Shown: positions 23,220-34,159 of the stretch, in pieces
Layout of the letters: every line of letters starts with the position of its first letter
Position numbering within the stretch: the stretch's first letter is position 1
Source of the DNA: Scylla paramamosain
Taxonomy: Eukaryota > Arthropoda > Malacostraca > Decapoda > Portunidae
Assembly (NCBI RefSeq): GCF_035594125.1
Contig: NC_087161.1
Coordinates: 7,516,001 to 7,580,000 of the forward strand
Reading direction: 5' to 3'
Length of the DNA: 64,000 nt
Made by a program: the position numbers and the translations under genes
The notes under the pieces: generated by a model
What the model saw: only the letters and a program-made list of their open reading frames with translations
What the model was told of the DNA's origin: nothing
The model's database searches: none

Positions 23220-23500
23220 TATCTCGTTCGCACGCGTCAGCGTTTCGTTTTCACGAATTAGTGATTAGTAAGCCAGTGAGGCATGATTAACGTGACCTTC
23301 TCACCACATTAAATCGTAAAAAAAAAAAAAAAAAAAAAAAAATACTGAAAACAATTTCATCCCAAATTAAAACATTTATCAATGTTTTCTAGGGTTTGTC
23401 CTGAGTGGGTAATGTAGAATTATAAGGTCATTGTTTTCCTATCAGGCTATAACATTACCTGTTTTTTCTTTTTTTTGATTAAGCTTCAAGTATATAGCCA

Positions 23501-24594
23501 GCGGAACATAAGAACATAAGAACATAAGAAATAAGGGAAGCTGCAAGAAGCGACCAGGCTTACACGTGGCAGTCCCTATATGAAATATACCTACCTATTT
23601 CCATCTATTATCCCCATCCATAAACTTGTCTAATCTTCTCTTAAAGCTCTCTAGTATCCTAACACTAACAACATGATTACTGAGTCCGTTCCATTCATCT
23701 ACCTCTCTATTTGAGAACCAATTTTTTCTTATCTCTTTCCTAAACCTAGATTTTTCAAGCTTGAACCCGTTATTTCTTGTTCTACCCTGGTTGCTGATCC
23801 TAAGAATTTTGCTTACATCCCCCTTGTTATAACTCTTATACCACTTAAAGATTTCTATCAGGTCCCCTCTTAACCTACGTCTCTCTAAAGAATGTAAATT
23901 TAACAGCTTCAATCTCTCCTCGTAAGGAATACTCCTCATCCCCTGTATCCTTTTAGTTATTCTTCTCTGTACTGATTCTAATAGACCTATATCTTTCCTG
24001 TAATATAGGGACCAGAACTGCACAGCGTAGTCTAGATGAGGTCTGACCAGCGCCAAGTATAACTTTAATATTACTTCCGGTCTTCTACTTTTAACACTCC
24101 TAAAAATTAATCCTAGTACCCTATTTGCCCTGTTTCTGGCTTCTATGCATTGTTTCCCTAGACGGAGTTCAGAGTTAACTATAACTCCTAAATCTTTCTC
24201 GTACCCTGTACCTACCATAGTATGGTTGTTTAATGTGTACCTATTGTGTGGGTTTTCTCTACCTACGCTAAGTACTTTGCATTTATTGATATTAAATTGC
24301 ATTTGCCATCTATCCGTCCATTCATTCATTCTATCTAAATCTGCCTGCAAGGCGGTGGCATCCGATTCTGACCTAATTAATCTACCTATCTTTGTGTCAT
24401 CCGCAAATTTAGTAACATCACTACTAATTCCACTATCCAAGTCATTAATATATATTGGAAATAACAATGGCCCTAATACTGATCCCTGTGGCACCCCACT
24501 AATTACATGACCCCACTCGGATTTAGAGCCGTTTATTACAACTCTCTGTCGCCTGTTACTAAGCCATGAACGAGCCTGAACATCAGTGACTGGG
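23501..24594 (-). mobile_element. CR1-like LINE fragment, 5'-truncated, with 8-mer tail
   Basis: On the minus strand the coding part starts near 24,594, inside the fingers region of RT. The 3' end carries three to four copies of an 8-bp unit (TTCTTATG on the minus strand, 23,503-23,530), as CR1-type LINEs often do instead of poly(A). It is inserted in the hAT, upstream of the transposase N-terminus. Confidence 0.75.
23595..24494 (-). pseudogene. CR1-like reverse transcriptase C-terminal half (open)
   Basis: A 299-residue open frame starts at 'PQGSVLGPLLFPIYINDLDS' and has the catalytic 'KFADDTKIG' intact. It continues through the thumb ('YEKDLGVIVNSELRLGKQC', 'LYLALVRPHLDYAVQFWSLY') to the conserved tail ('FSNREVDEWNGLSNHVVSV'). 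Sequence upstream to 24,594 extends the match without a stop. The endonuclease and N-terminal RT are absent, so it is a truncated but undamaged fragment. Confidence 0.85.
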
Positions 24595-24616
24595 GGGCAA
24601 CATGAGTAGCATTACA

Positions 24617-24835
24617 GCTAAGGTTGCCATACGTCCGGATTTTCCCGGACATATCCGGGAAAACGGAATTCAAGATTGGAAAAACGGAATTCAAGATTAT
24701 CAGCCATATGCAAAGTTAAACAAATTGAGTTTCTTTGAATTAATTTACATGTTTTCCAGTATCATATCAGGACCATAATCAGGTGTTAGTGAAGGTGTTC
24801 GGAATTTTGATAGTTCATATATGGCAACCCTACAT
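24617..24835. mobile_element. Small MITE with GGTTGCCATA termini
   Basis: The left end 'taaggttgccatacgtccgg' is answered by an inverted right end ('tagggttgccatatatgaac' on the minus strand). The subterminal 'cggattttcccggacatatccggg' region contains a CCGGA palindrome. No clean target duplication was found. It resembles short hAT-derived non-autonomous elements. Confidence 0.5.
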
Positions 24836-26429
24836 GATTACACTAGAGTTGCACACTAAAGATTACAGACTAGTATGGTGGTACATACATACGTTATTGG
24901 ACTATATAGACTAAAAATAGATTATTTTTTATATTAATTGCCTGAAAATGAAGATAATACCGATCAGGGCTGGGTAAGACTGAGACGTGAGAGCCGGGAT
25001 GGACGCTCCCGTACGATCGGTCACTGACTGTGTTATGTCCAGAACGCGTACACTACAAGAGAGAGACACGTACAAACAGAAGGTATAACAGAAAATTTGT
25101 AAAGATAACTGGTGTAATTCGGTTATGTTCGTCGGTGTTAAGACTGATTAATAGAAAGAATATGCATTTAATTCAGAGGCATGTTTCTTTCTTTCAAGAA
25201 ATAGAGTAAAAATATTTATTGTATTTGAGGTCGTGGGTAAATTATCAGTAGAAATTATTTATAATACTGCATGGCTATGCTCCCTCAGTCCTAGTGGGAC
25301 ACCACGGTTCCCACGTCACACAGCAGCCGTGGCCGTGGGTGAGCACCTGTGGGGGCACCGGCTTCTCGTGGGGGGGCACGTGCCCACCCATGCCCCCCCC
25401 CCCCCGTAGCTACGCCACTGGTGCTGATAAAGTATTGGCTAGCCCTGACTTTCGAAATAAAAAAAAAAAAAAAAAAATCAACTTCTGAGGAGTTACCGGT
25501 TGACGACACTGATCCCATGGATAGGTTGGATGGGCTCACCTCCACTGCTCAACATTTTCCCAGCACCTGCTTTGTTCAGCAGGAGGATGTTTTCCAGAAT
25601 GCTCTGGATGATTTAGCTGGTTCTTTTCTAAGCGAAGAGGAAAAGGGAGATCCATTGTCGGGTAAATTAGTTAACATTTTAAATCAAAGTTTGCGGCGCC
25701 GGCCTAATGATAATGATGTGATGGTCACAGCGGCAAAGGTTAAACTACCTAACAATGTGGAAAATTTCAAAGTACCTGTGACGAACAGTGACATTTCAGA
25801 AGCCATGACTACCAGCGGTAAGTTTCTCGATGCTAGACTGGCAAGAACGAATGGCATCCTTTCTAAGCTATTGTGCCGATAGCCAAGCTTTTGAGTGATG
25901 TTGAAGAAAAGAAAAGCCGTCCTACGGAGTACTATCTGTCAGATTTGAATTCCAGTTTAAGACTTTTGACAGCTGCTTTCAATTATCTGAATGAGATACG
26001 GAAGGAAGTTGCCCGGATTCATTTAAATGACTCCGCTTTGGCACAATTGTGCAGGTGGGAGTGTGAAGTGGGTATGGCTAAATTGTTTCTGTTCGATGTT
26101 TCCAAGAAGTGTGATGAAGTTCATAAAACTAAGAAACTGGAAAAGCCTCATTACAAACACAAGTTTTCCCGAGGTGATCAGAAGAGATTTCAGCCTTACT
26201 ATAATAAAAGGCAGATATACAGGCAAGATAATCCTTCCTCAAGGCACCCTCACCACTCAAAGCCTTTTTTAGGGCAGAGACAGCCACAGGGAAGGGGGTT
26301 CCACAGAAAACCTCCCAAATAAGACTTCCTTAGGTAAGTGCAGGTCTTGTATTCAAGCCAGTTAACACTCCTGAATTTTTTTTACGAGTTTTTTTTTTTC
26401 TTTTTTTCTGTACAAATAACTGGTGTCTC

Positions 26430-27545
26430 TTGACAGGAGATATGTTTCGACATTGTGACTGGCAATGTAATTGACCTGGAGCTTTCACCTGTTCAACATA
26501 AATTACCGAGACCTTTAGTTCTATCCAAAGCTGATCAACGAGCCCTGGATGTAGCTATGCAGGAATTTATTGATTTTCGCATAGTAGAAAAGTGTAGCGA
26601 TTTGAGAACTGATCAAGCCTTTTTACTCTAACATTTTTCCCATCATCAAGAAAGATGGTTTAGCAAGGGTAATATTAAATTTAAAGGATCTGAATGACTT
26701 TATTGTATTTAATAATTTTAAAATGGATACCATTAAGGATGTGCTGCACTTGCTCTACCCAAATTGCTTTTTTTCTGACAGTGGATTTTAAGCATGTACA
26801 TTATTCAGTGCCAGTTAGACCAAAACACAGGCAGTACCTACGGTGTATTTGGAATAATGATCACTATCAGTTTACATTTCTTCCTCAAGACTTAACTTCT
26901 CCCAGACTATTTGCTAAATTGTTAAAATCAGCTTTGACACATTTAAGGAAATTGGGAATTTTGGTGTCATGTTATACTGACGATTGTATTTTTATTGCTT
27001 TATCTAAGAAGGAATTGTTAGGCAATATAAACTATGCTTTGCACCTATTTGATTCATTGGGACTAACAATTCAATGTCAAAATCTGTGCTCATACCTACA
27101 GAAGTCATAGAATTTCTGGGTGTCATCTTGGATTCGGTTAACATGATCATAATTTTACCAAAAGGTAAAATTAATAGAATTCGAGATCTTGGCCAATCGT
27201 TACTGAAAAAGAATGTGACCTCTATTCATGATTTGGCCTCCTTCATAGGACACGTAGTGTTTGCAGGCATTGCTGTCCCACACACACCACTGAGATATAA
27301 ATATCTAGAAATTTTTCGAAATATGGCCCTTGTTCGGAGCAAAGGTGATTATAAGGTAGAGGTATGTCTAGATGAGCATGCTCGAGATCTAATTGTTTGG
27401 TGGATAAATAACATACACTCTCAAAGGAAATCGTTAAGGTCGTCACCACCTAAATCTGAAATCAAAACAGATACTTCTACGACAGGATGGGGAGCCAAGC
27501 TTGGTGCTGCAGTTACTGGTGGACATTGGGTGGGATATGAATGAG
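26430..27545 (+). pseudogene. DIRS reverse transcriptase / RNase H
   Basis: The pieces are 'HKLPRPLVLSKADQRALDVA' (near 26,500), a palm region in shifting frames through 26,694-27,110 ('VSCYTDDCIF'), and 'EFLGVILDSVNMIIILPKGK' from 27,110. The frame then reaches 'TDTSTTGWGAKLGAA' (27,466-27,510), the RNase H start. Frameshifts near 26,630, 26,775 and 27,080 break it. Confidence 0.75.
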
Positions 27546-27793
27546 TTAGACCATATAAACTGTCTTGAATTGAAAGCTGTATTAATGGGTTTGAAGTCAT
27601 TATGCAAAATTAAAAAAAAAATAAATAAATAAATCGTTGTGATAGTACCAAAATATCATTGTTAACAATTGTTCAACACATTTTTGAATGCGTCAATATG
27701 AGGGATATTTCTATATCCACTGAACATATAATGGGATGTGAGAACTTTGAAGCAGATCGGGAGTCTAGACTCAAGAATTTCGATTGAGAATGG

Positions 27794-28300
27794 ATGTTGG
27801 ATCCTAATGTTTTTGAGAAAGCATGCCAACTATTCTTTTTTTTTTTTTTTCGGACTGATCTATTTGCTACCAGAATAAATGCTCAGCTGAATAGATTTGT
27901 GTCCTGGAAACCGGATCCTGAAGCTTTTCACACAAATGCCTTTACTCTTTCTTGGACTGAAGGAGTTCATTATGCCTTCCCACCTTTCAGCATCATAGGA
28001 AGGGTGCTGAAAAAGATTCAGGAGGACAAGGCAACCCTTCTGGTTATTCTTCCCCTTTGGCCGACACAAACATGGTTCCGAAGGGCACTGCAGTTATTGG
28101 TGGAGGAGCCGGTACTACACCCTCGACAGTGCATTTGTCTCTCACAAGATCTCGCTCTTGCTCACCCACTGTCAAATAAGCTCAGACTAGCAGCAATGGT
28201 ATTATTAGGGAATCTTTTAAGAGTCAGGGAATTTCGTCGGAAACTGCGGAATTTTTACTTGGATCATGGCGAAATGGGACAAAGCAACAATATGGGCCTC
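27794..28300 (+). pseudogene. DIRS methyltransferase-like domain
   Basis: The frame contains 'RTDLFATRINAQLNRFVSWK', then 'HYAFPPFSIIGRVLKKI', then 'LLVILPLWPTQTWFRRAL'. D-L-F-A-x-R and F-P-P-F-S are typical of the DAM-methyltransferase-like domain found between RNase H and the recombinase in DIRS1 elements. A poly-T run encodes an odd string of Phe near its start. The domain itself is open. Confidence 0.75.
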
Positions 28301-28314
28301 ATATCAAAAGATGG

Positions 28315-29135
28315 TTGTCATTTTACATCAGTGGAGGATTTGATCTATTTCAGCCACCTGTGAATATACTCCTGGAATTTTTGTATTATGAATTTAAGAG
28401 TGTCAAAGGGAGACAATATAGTTCGATGAATTCAATAAGGTCAGCAATTTCCAATGTCCCAATTAATTATGGCAAACCCACAGGCCAACATCTACTGGTA
28501 TGCAGATTTATAAAAAAAGTTTTCACCTGATGTCTGCTCTTCCTCGCTATGACATCATTTGGAACCCTCAAGTGGTAATTAATTATATTAAAGGCTTAGG
28601 ACCAAACAAAAAGCTTAGTATTATTCAGTTATCAAGGAAATTGGTCATGTTAATGCTCCTTCAATCTGGACAAGGGTGTCAGACTCTTCATTTGTTAGTT
28701 ATCAGAAATATGTTTTTACACCATCTAAAGTTACCTTTGCTTTGGGAGACCCTCTGAAAACTTCAGGGACGAGGAATCATTTGTCAGAAATTACTTTTCA
28801 AGCTTATTCCCAAATTAGAAGACTATGTGTGCACACAACACTTGTAAATTATTTAGAGAAGACATTAGTTGCGAGAGGGAAAGAAACATCATTGTTTTTC
28901 CCAACTAAAGCTTCGGGTAAAGCAGCATCAAGGAATATCTTGAGACGCTGGACTAAAGACGTCATGGCTAGTGCCGGTGTTGATCTTTTTATTTTCTCTC
29001 CCCATTCTACCAGGTCTGCCTCATCCAGAAAAGCTTTTCGATACCTTCCTCTGTCAACCATTATGAGGGCTATAGGATGGTCGAAGTAATCCACGTTCAC
29101 TGCTTATTACCATAAACCTGTCCAGAACACTCGGT
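28315..29135 (+). pseudogene. DIRS tyrosine recombinase
   Basis: Three overlapping frames (28,315-28,530, 28,500-28,757, 28,676-29,089) make up the domain. The C-terminal part holds 'FIFSPHSTRSASSRKAFRYL' and 'STIMRAIGWSK', which supply the catalytic H-x-x-R box. A stop codon follows directly. The expected Tyr lies just beyond it in 'FTAYYHKPVQ'. Together with two frameshifts this leaves no active recombinase. Confidence 0.8.
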
Positions 29136-29470
29136 TTGCTGATGCTGTGCTGGCTAATGGAGAATAATCTCATTATGATGTCACTTTATGGTGGCCTGTG
29201 TTTATGTCTGGATTCTTAATATGTAGAAATATCTCCTTTCATTTTCCTCTGTTGTGTCATGGGATGTTCTCATGGAATGCTCCTTAGTATATAAGTTTAT
29301 GATGTACCAGTTGGGATTATGCCTCGCCTTTCAATGTAATGGTATACAAGTTGCAAATTTCTTTTGTATAAGGATTGGGTATCTTAATTTGTTTTGGGTC
29401 AATAAATCCTGTTGGTTTATGGGGTCCTTTGCTATCCTCGTGTGGAGTAGTTTTGAGCAACCACTGAAGT

Positions 29471-29597
29471 TCATTGGTTTGCCAAGTGCGCAGTCAAATT
29501 AATGAAGTGAAATTATGAGATTAAATGAATACTTACCAAGTATGAAGGTTGATTATAATTTTACGAATATTTCACTGCGTCACTTAGGCAATAACTG
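29471..29597. repeat. DIRS internal complementary region
   Basis: Positions 29,471-29,514 are the exact reverse complement of 19,714-19,757. Positions 29,511-29,597 are an imperfect reverse complement of the right terminus (29,720-29,805). The two halves overlap in AATT, the sequence with which both element ends begin or finish. Confidence 0.85.
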
Positions 29598-29805
29598 CCC
29601 ACCCTTTCCCTTTCCGTCATGTAAAAAAGATAGATAAATAAAAAAAGTCTAGTCCAATGCCAGTAGGATCAAAACTGTACACTCTGAAAACTAATGCGTG
29701 GCGCTGCGCGAGACATTTCATTTATTGCTTAAGTGACGCAGTCAAATATTCGTGAAATTATGATCAACCCTCATACTTGGTAAGTATTCGTTTAATCCCA
29801 TAATT
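29598..29805. repeat. DIRS right inverted terminal repeat
   Basis: The reverse complement of 29,691-29,770 aligns with the left end region 19,714-19,790 (shared 'tttgactgcg', 'cgcgcagcg', 'cacgcat'). The right copy has about 45 bp more sequence at its outer end. Confidence 0.7.
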
Positions 29806-29877
29806 ATATGTGTGAGAGCTTAACTGGCATTGTTGTCCACAGAGAGAACGTAAAATTTCCTTTGCCAGTTATCTATT

Positions 29878-29881
29878 ATCT

Positions 29882-29918
<37 letters not shown>

Positions 29919-29975
29919 TTTTATCTATTTGTTTATTTATTTATTTATTTATTTACTTTTTTATTTATTTTTTTT
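29878..29975. repeat. (TTTA)n microsatellite
   Basis: Imperfect TTTA array of about 95 bp. Confidence 0.9.
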
Positions 29976-30649
29976 TGAGGGGAAACTAAATTTAAAATGT
30001 AAACAGACCAGGGTAAATTGTCTTTGATAAGGTAGTAGTCAAACACCAGTGATACACACAGAATTGAATGTAACACCTACACAGGATGTTTTCTACCAAA
30101 AATTAATGTAAACCCGAGGCACCAATTAATTGTTACAGCATAGTCATTTAAATTTCATTATTATGAACTGTTTAGCTATCATGGTTCCCGGTATAGGAGG
30201 TCCAACAATTCCAATGTAGCAAGACTAATTTCTAGAGATATCATTGTGAATAAGAAAAGAAAAATAATATGAAAACTTTTTTTATTTAGACGCTAACTTC
30301 AATAAAACAATTTAGTTGTCATGGAGTTTTTCCAGTGCCTTATAGACCTCCGGCTAAAATGCTACAATATAAAGCAAGGTCAGAACTATTTGGAAGAAAC
30401 CATGACTGATAGTAGCTAATCTAGTATTTTTACATCTATTAACAACAGCTAAATCAAAACTAAATTGAACAGTAAACTAAATCAAAGCAAAAGTAATTCA
30501 GTACCAACTTTAAATAAATACCCAAAAATTTGATTAAACCTTTTAATTAAAACAGAAGGAGCAACACTCAATCCACAAGAAACAATCAACCTTGACTCCG
30601 CACCCCCACCCCGTGATAGTAGCGTACACACACACTGATGTACAGTAGC
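29976..30649. other. AT-rich non-coding stretch
   Basis: No gene or recognisable transposon was seen. Confidence 0.5.
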
Positions 30650-31160
<511 letters not shown>

Positions 31161-31243
31161 ACACTTTTTAATCTATTTTTTTTCTATCTCCTCCTCTTTT
31201 TTTCTCCTGTTATCCCACCCTTCAATATTACATATTGGCTATG

Positions 31244-31284
<41 letters not shown>

Positions 31285-31337
31285 CGCCACCTGACTACAG
31301 TAAGGGTGACTACGTGTGATGTCAGATCACCCCCCCC

Positions 31338-31431
<94 letters not shown>
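31244..31431. repeat. (TG)n and (CT)n microsatellites
   Basis: TG array 31,244-31,281 and CT array 31,342-31,431, followed by a T-run. The long frames here are artefacts. Confidence 0.95.
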
Positions 31432-31433
<2 letters not shown>

Positions 31434-31900
31434 TTTTTTTTTTTTTCTTCTTCCGCCTCTTGCCTGCTTGCCGTCCATCAAAAGTATTGTATATAAGCTG
31501 CTAAGAAAGCAATCAGTTGACACTCCTCTCTTTAACATCCTAATCTTGTGATTTTGCTGTGACAGTGAGAGACTTGGCTGCTGCTTGCCAGGCTTTATTC
31601 AACTCAAACACAAGTAGCCCTGAAACAAAAATAGTAACTCATAACACAATAATATAAAACTAACTTTCATCAATCATGGCAATAGACACATAACATAATA
31701 CACATAATAGACACAAAATAATATAAGGACATGGTATATAATTCCTATACAAAGAGATAATGAAGGTAGCCTACATGGCATGTTGCCCTAAAAGTACAAA
31801 TAACAAACCCATATTAAACCATTCTTCCCCTCCAAAAAAAAGAAAAAAAAAAAAAACTGCCACCAATAACTATAGGTAATTAATCCCGCCCATATTGATC
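31432..31900. other. Non-coding stretch, possible 3' LTR region of the next element
   Basis: No gene. By position it should contain the 3' LTR of the minus-strand gypsy element, but no second copy was found to confirm it. Confidence 0.35.
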
Positions 31901-31961
31901 CGGAACCTTTGACATACGAGCTGATCTCCATACTAAAGGTGTTGCTGCATCTGCTTCTATC

Positions 31962-32234
31962 TCAGCTTCTTGGTGAGGCTCTGTATCCTTTGGAGATGCT
32001 AGGTGAGTTGCAGTGGGTACTGCCTCTGGTGACAATGGAGATGAGAGTGATTCCTGTGATCTTTAGCAGCAAAGTAGTTGACTTAGTCCTTGTGACATGG
32101 GGCCGAGTCATGAACAGAAACTGTTGACTCCATCCATCCTGATATTTAATGTGAGCATATGTTGGATAAACATCTAGTAGTTCTACTTGATCCACTAGAG
32201 GCTCATTTTTGTTTATTCTAATGAACCTTCTCAA
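31962..32234 (-). pseudogene. Gypsy pol C-terminus
   Basis: The minus-strand frame has 'RFIRINKNEPLVDQVELLDV' and then 'YPTYAHIKYQDGW'. This matches the short R-x-N-K-x-E-P-L-V-D-x-V-E-L-L motif after the integrase core in a gypsy family common in arthropods. The later part of the frame is out of register. Confidence 0.6.
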
Positions 32235-32313
32235 TAATACCGGCCCTGGTGTTATGATCCACGAAGGCAGAGAGCTCCCGGAAGATGAGCGGCGTGGAAA
32301 CCCAAAGAAGCGT

Positions 32314-32634
32314 TCATGTTGTTGCCGTAGACAGAAGAGATCTAAGTAAGTGCAAAACGTCAGTAAGTACTAATTCCCAATGCTGATTGGGAAGATTCCG
32401 CGATTTGAGAGCCAACTGGATTGCCTTCCATGTAGTACCGCTGAGCCGCTCCACTTGTCCATTGCCAGTTGGGTGATAAGGGGTAGATCGACTCGTTGCA
32501 ACCCATTTCTGGGTGAGATAGGACTTGAGACCTTTGGACATAAACGATGTTCCTTGATCAGAATGTATATAATTAGGCATCCCACACAGGCTGAATATTT
32601 GTTCCAAGCACTTGATTACTGCTGTTATATTCAT
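32314..32634 (-). pseudogene. Gypsy integrase core
   Basis: It contains 'GMPNYIHSDQGTSFMSKGLK' (second catalytic Asp) and 'STPYHPTGNGQVERLSGTTW' (catalytic Glu), the classic rve core motifs. The first Asp lies upstream, out of this frame. The frame drifts at the C-terminal end. Confidence 0.85.
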
Positions 32635-32784
32635 ATTGGGGCATGGAAAAACAAAAGGAAAGCGAGAATATTATTCAAAAACAGTAAGAAGATAAGGGTT
32701 GCGTGAGGCAGTTGGCAAAGGTCCCTTGAAATCGATGCTCAGTCTCTCCATTCCTTGTGTTGCCTAAAGAACCTTGGCTTCAAC

Positions 32785-33007
32785 TCAAACCTTGCAGGAG
32801 GCACAAACCTTCTTGACATCCTCAGTGGAAAAAAGATTCTTTGATCTCACGAAGTGAAGCAAACGCGTCACATAGGCTTTATAACACCATATCCTATACA
32901 GTAGCCAAGAAGATACACTCTGATGCTGCTTTGGGAACTCTTGGCCAAGTAGCATCCCAGAGCACAAGTCCTTCATTAATGCAAAACGTGTGGATGGCTA
33001 AGTTGAT
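32785..33007 (-). pseudogene. Chimeric join: duplicated protease-end segment plus integrase finger
   Basis: The minus-strand frame begins 'KDLCSGMLLGQEFPKQHQSV', a copy of the protease/RT junction at 33,767. It then passes to 'YVTRLLHFVRSKNLFSTEDV' and 'KKVCASCKV', part of the integrase zinc-binding finger. These regions are normally separated by RT and RNase H, so the frame records an internal rearrangement. Confidence 0.65.
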
Positions 33008-33009
33008 GA

Positions 33010-33767
33010 AGCGCATGGACTTAACAGTCTTAGAAGCATCCAAGGTTTATTTTTCTCTTGCTGATGACCTCAAGAAAGTGCTGTACATTGTGATCGTGTT
33101 TTTCTTGAGCGTGTACACCAATGGTGATGTTGTCGGGATACGGAATGCACCCTGTAATTTTTTTCCTTCACTAACTTGTCCATGGTTCATTGAAAAACTG
33201 CGACCTCATTCATCACTCCAAAGTGATATAGGCGCCCATTGGCCTTAAAAGCTGTATACTTCTTGTCTGATTCCTTCAGTGGGACTTGGTGATATGCACT
33301 TTTTCATGTCAAAAGTTGAGAACACACTATATGGTGAGAGTTCATTCACCATGGTGTCGATTCTTGGCAGTGGATAAGCATCCAGTTCTGTATACTGATT
33401 TATAGTTTGCAAGTAATCAATACTTCTTATGTCGATTCAAGGGAATCTTCACCACCACCACCTGAGCCTTCCATGGAGATGAGCTATTTTCAATAATACT
33501 CTCGGCAAGCAAATGGTTTGTTTCCTCTGCGCTGAATTCCTTGTCATCTTTATTGTAGTATCTTGACTTTGTGACAATAAGTTTAGAATTAGGTGACAAA
33601 TATTGGAAAAGAGAAAGCTCATCTACAGTAGCAGCTGCTATAGAACAATATGAATCAGTACCGGATAGGTTGAGTGCCGGTTTTGGCCCACCGTATTCAG
33701 TAGTTACACTCTGATGCTGCTTTTGGAACTCTTGGCCAAGTAGCACTGCAGAGCACAAGTCCTTCAT
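33010..33767 (-). pseudogene. Gypsy protease end and reverse transcriptase
   Basis: It contains 'VLLGQEFQKQHQSVTTEYGG', 'KLIVTKSRYYNKDDKEFSAE' and 'SIIENSSSPWKAQVVVVK', the classic start of RT. It continues in other frames as 'HQVPLKESDKKYTAFKANG' and 'LYHFGVMNEVAVFQ'. The catalytic Y-x-D-D region appears as P-D-N, so activity is lost in addition to the stops. Confidence 0.75.
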
Positions 33768-34159
33768 TAATGCAAGACGTGTGGATGGCTAAGTTTGTTC
33801 ATAATACAAGACATGTGGATGGCTAAGTTTGTCCATTAAAATGAAGAATTAAGTCTACGTCGACATAACCTTGAGAGTTTGTGTGCAGTGATTTCTGTGC
33901 TAGAGTGATATCTTTATTGGTTCCATGGACTAGTAGCTTCAAGTCCTGTGCAACATCTTCATCTACATAGCTCGTCACTGCATGAATCAACAGGTGCTGT
34001 TAATTTCCGCCCATTGATTGCTGCTAAGGTGGCCCCTCGATGGAGGCTCTGAGGTATAGTGGTGCCAGTGACAATTGAAAGGACAGAAGGCTGTGTGGAG
34101 TCAAACACAGTAGCTGTCGTAGTCTTGCCTGTAGATGCCGATGTATTAGACAGGCATGC

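Larger units (their letters stand above)
20457..25420 (-). mobile_element. hAT transposon with perfect TSD, nested in DIRS gag
   Basis: The termini are CAGTGGCGTAGCT and its inverted copy (AGCTACGCCACTG with a GT variant). The 8-bp direct repeat GTGCTGAT lies at 20,449-20,456 and 25,421-25,428, as expected for hAT insertions. The transposase runs on the minus strand (23,219 to 21,982) and is decayed. Inside lie a solo LTR (20,679-21,757), a CR1-like fragment (23,501-24,594) and a small MITE (24,617-24,835). Confidence 0.9.
20380..26322 (+). pseudogene. DIRS gag-like ORF, split by the hAT insertion
   Basis: The part before the insertion (about 20,380-20,456) encodes a helical stretch including 'EKLDRLTTLLSGFIEKY'. 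The reading resumes after the target duplication at 25,421 and continues to 25,882. From 25,873 it carries on in another frame to 26,322. The C-terminal end is basic and rich in Arg, Lys, Gln and His ('FSRGDQKRFQPYYNKRQIY'), as in DIRS gag proteins. One frameshift near 25,875 breaks it in addition to the insertion. Confidence 0.65.
19714..29805 (+). mobile_element. DIRS1-type tyrosine-recombinase retrotransposon, interrupted by a hAT
   Basis: The left end starts AATTTCACTTC and the right end finishes in CCCATAATT. An internal complementary region (29,471-29,597) holds an exact 44-bp reverse complement of the left end (19,714-19,757). Fused to it through a shared AATT is a reverse complement of the right end. 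This is the diagnostic DIRS arrangement. The interior encodes gag-like, RT, RNase H, methyltransferase-like and tyrosine-recombinase regions in that order. Subtracting the hAT insertion and its duplicated site leaves about 5.1 kb, a normal DIRS length. Stops and frameshifts show it is inactive. Confidence 0.85.

Noticed and set aside
24145..24510. 121-codon plus-strand frame
   Set aside because: It is antisense to the clear CR1-like RT on the minus strand.
25349..25882. 177-codon plus-strand frame as a single gene
   Set aside because: It crosses the hAT terminus and the target duplication. Only the part after 25,421 is DIRS gag.
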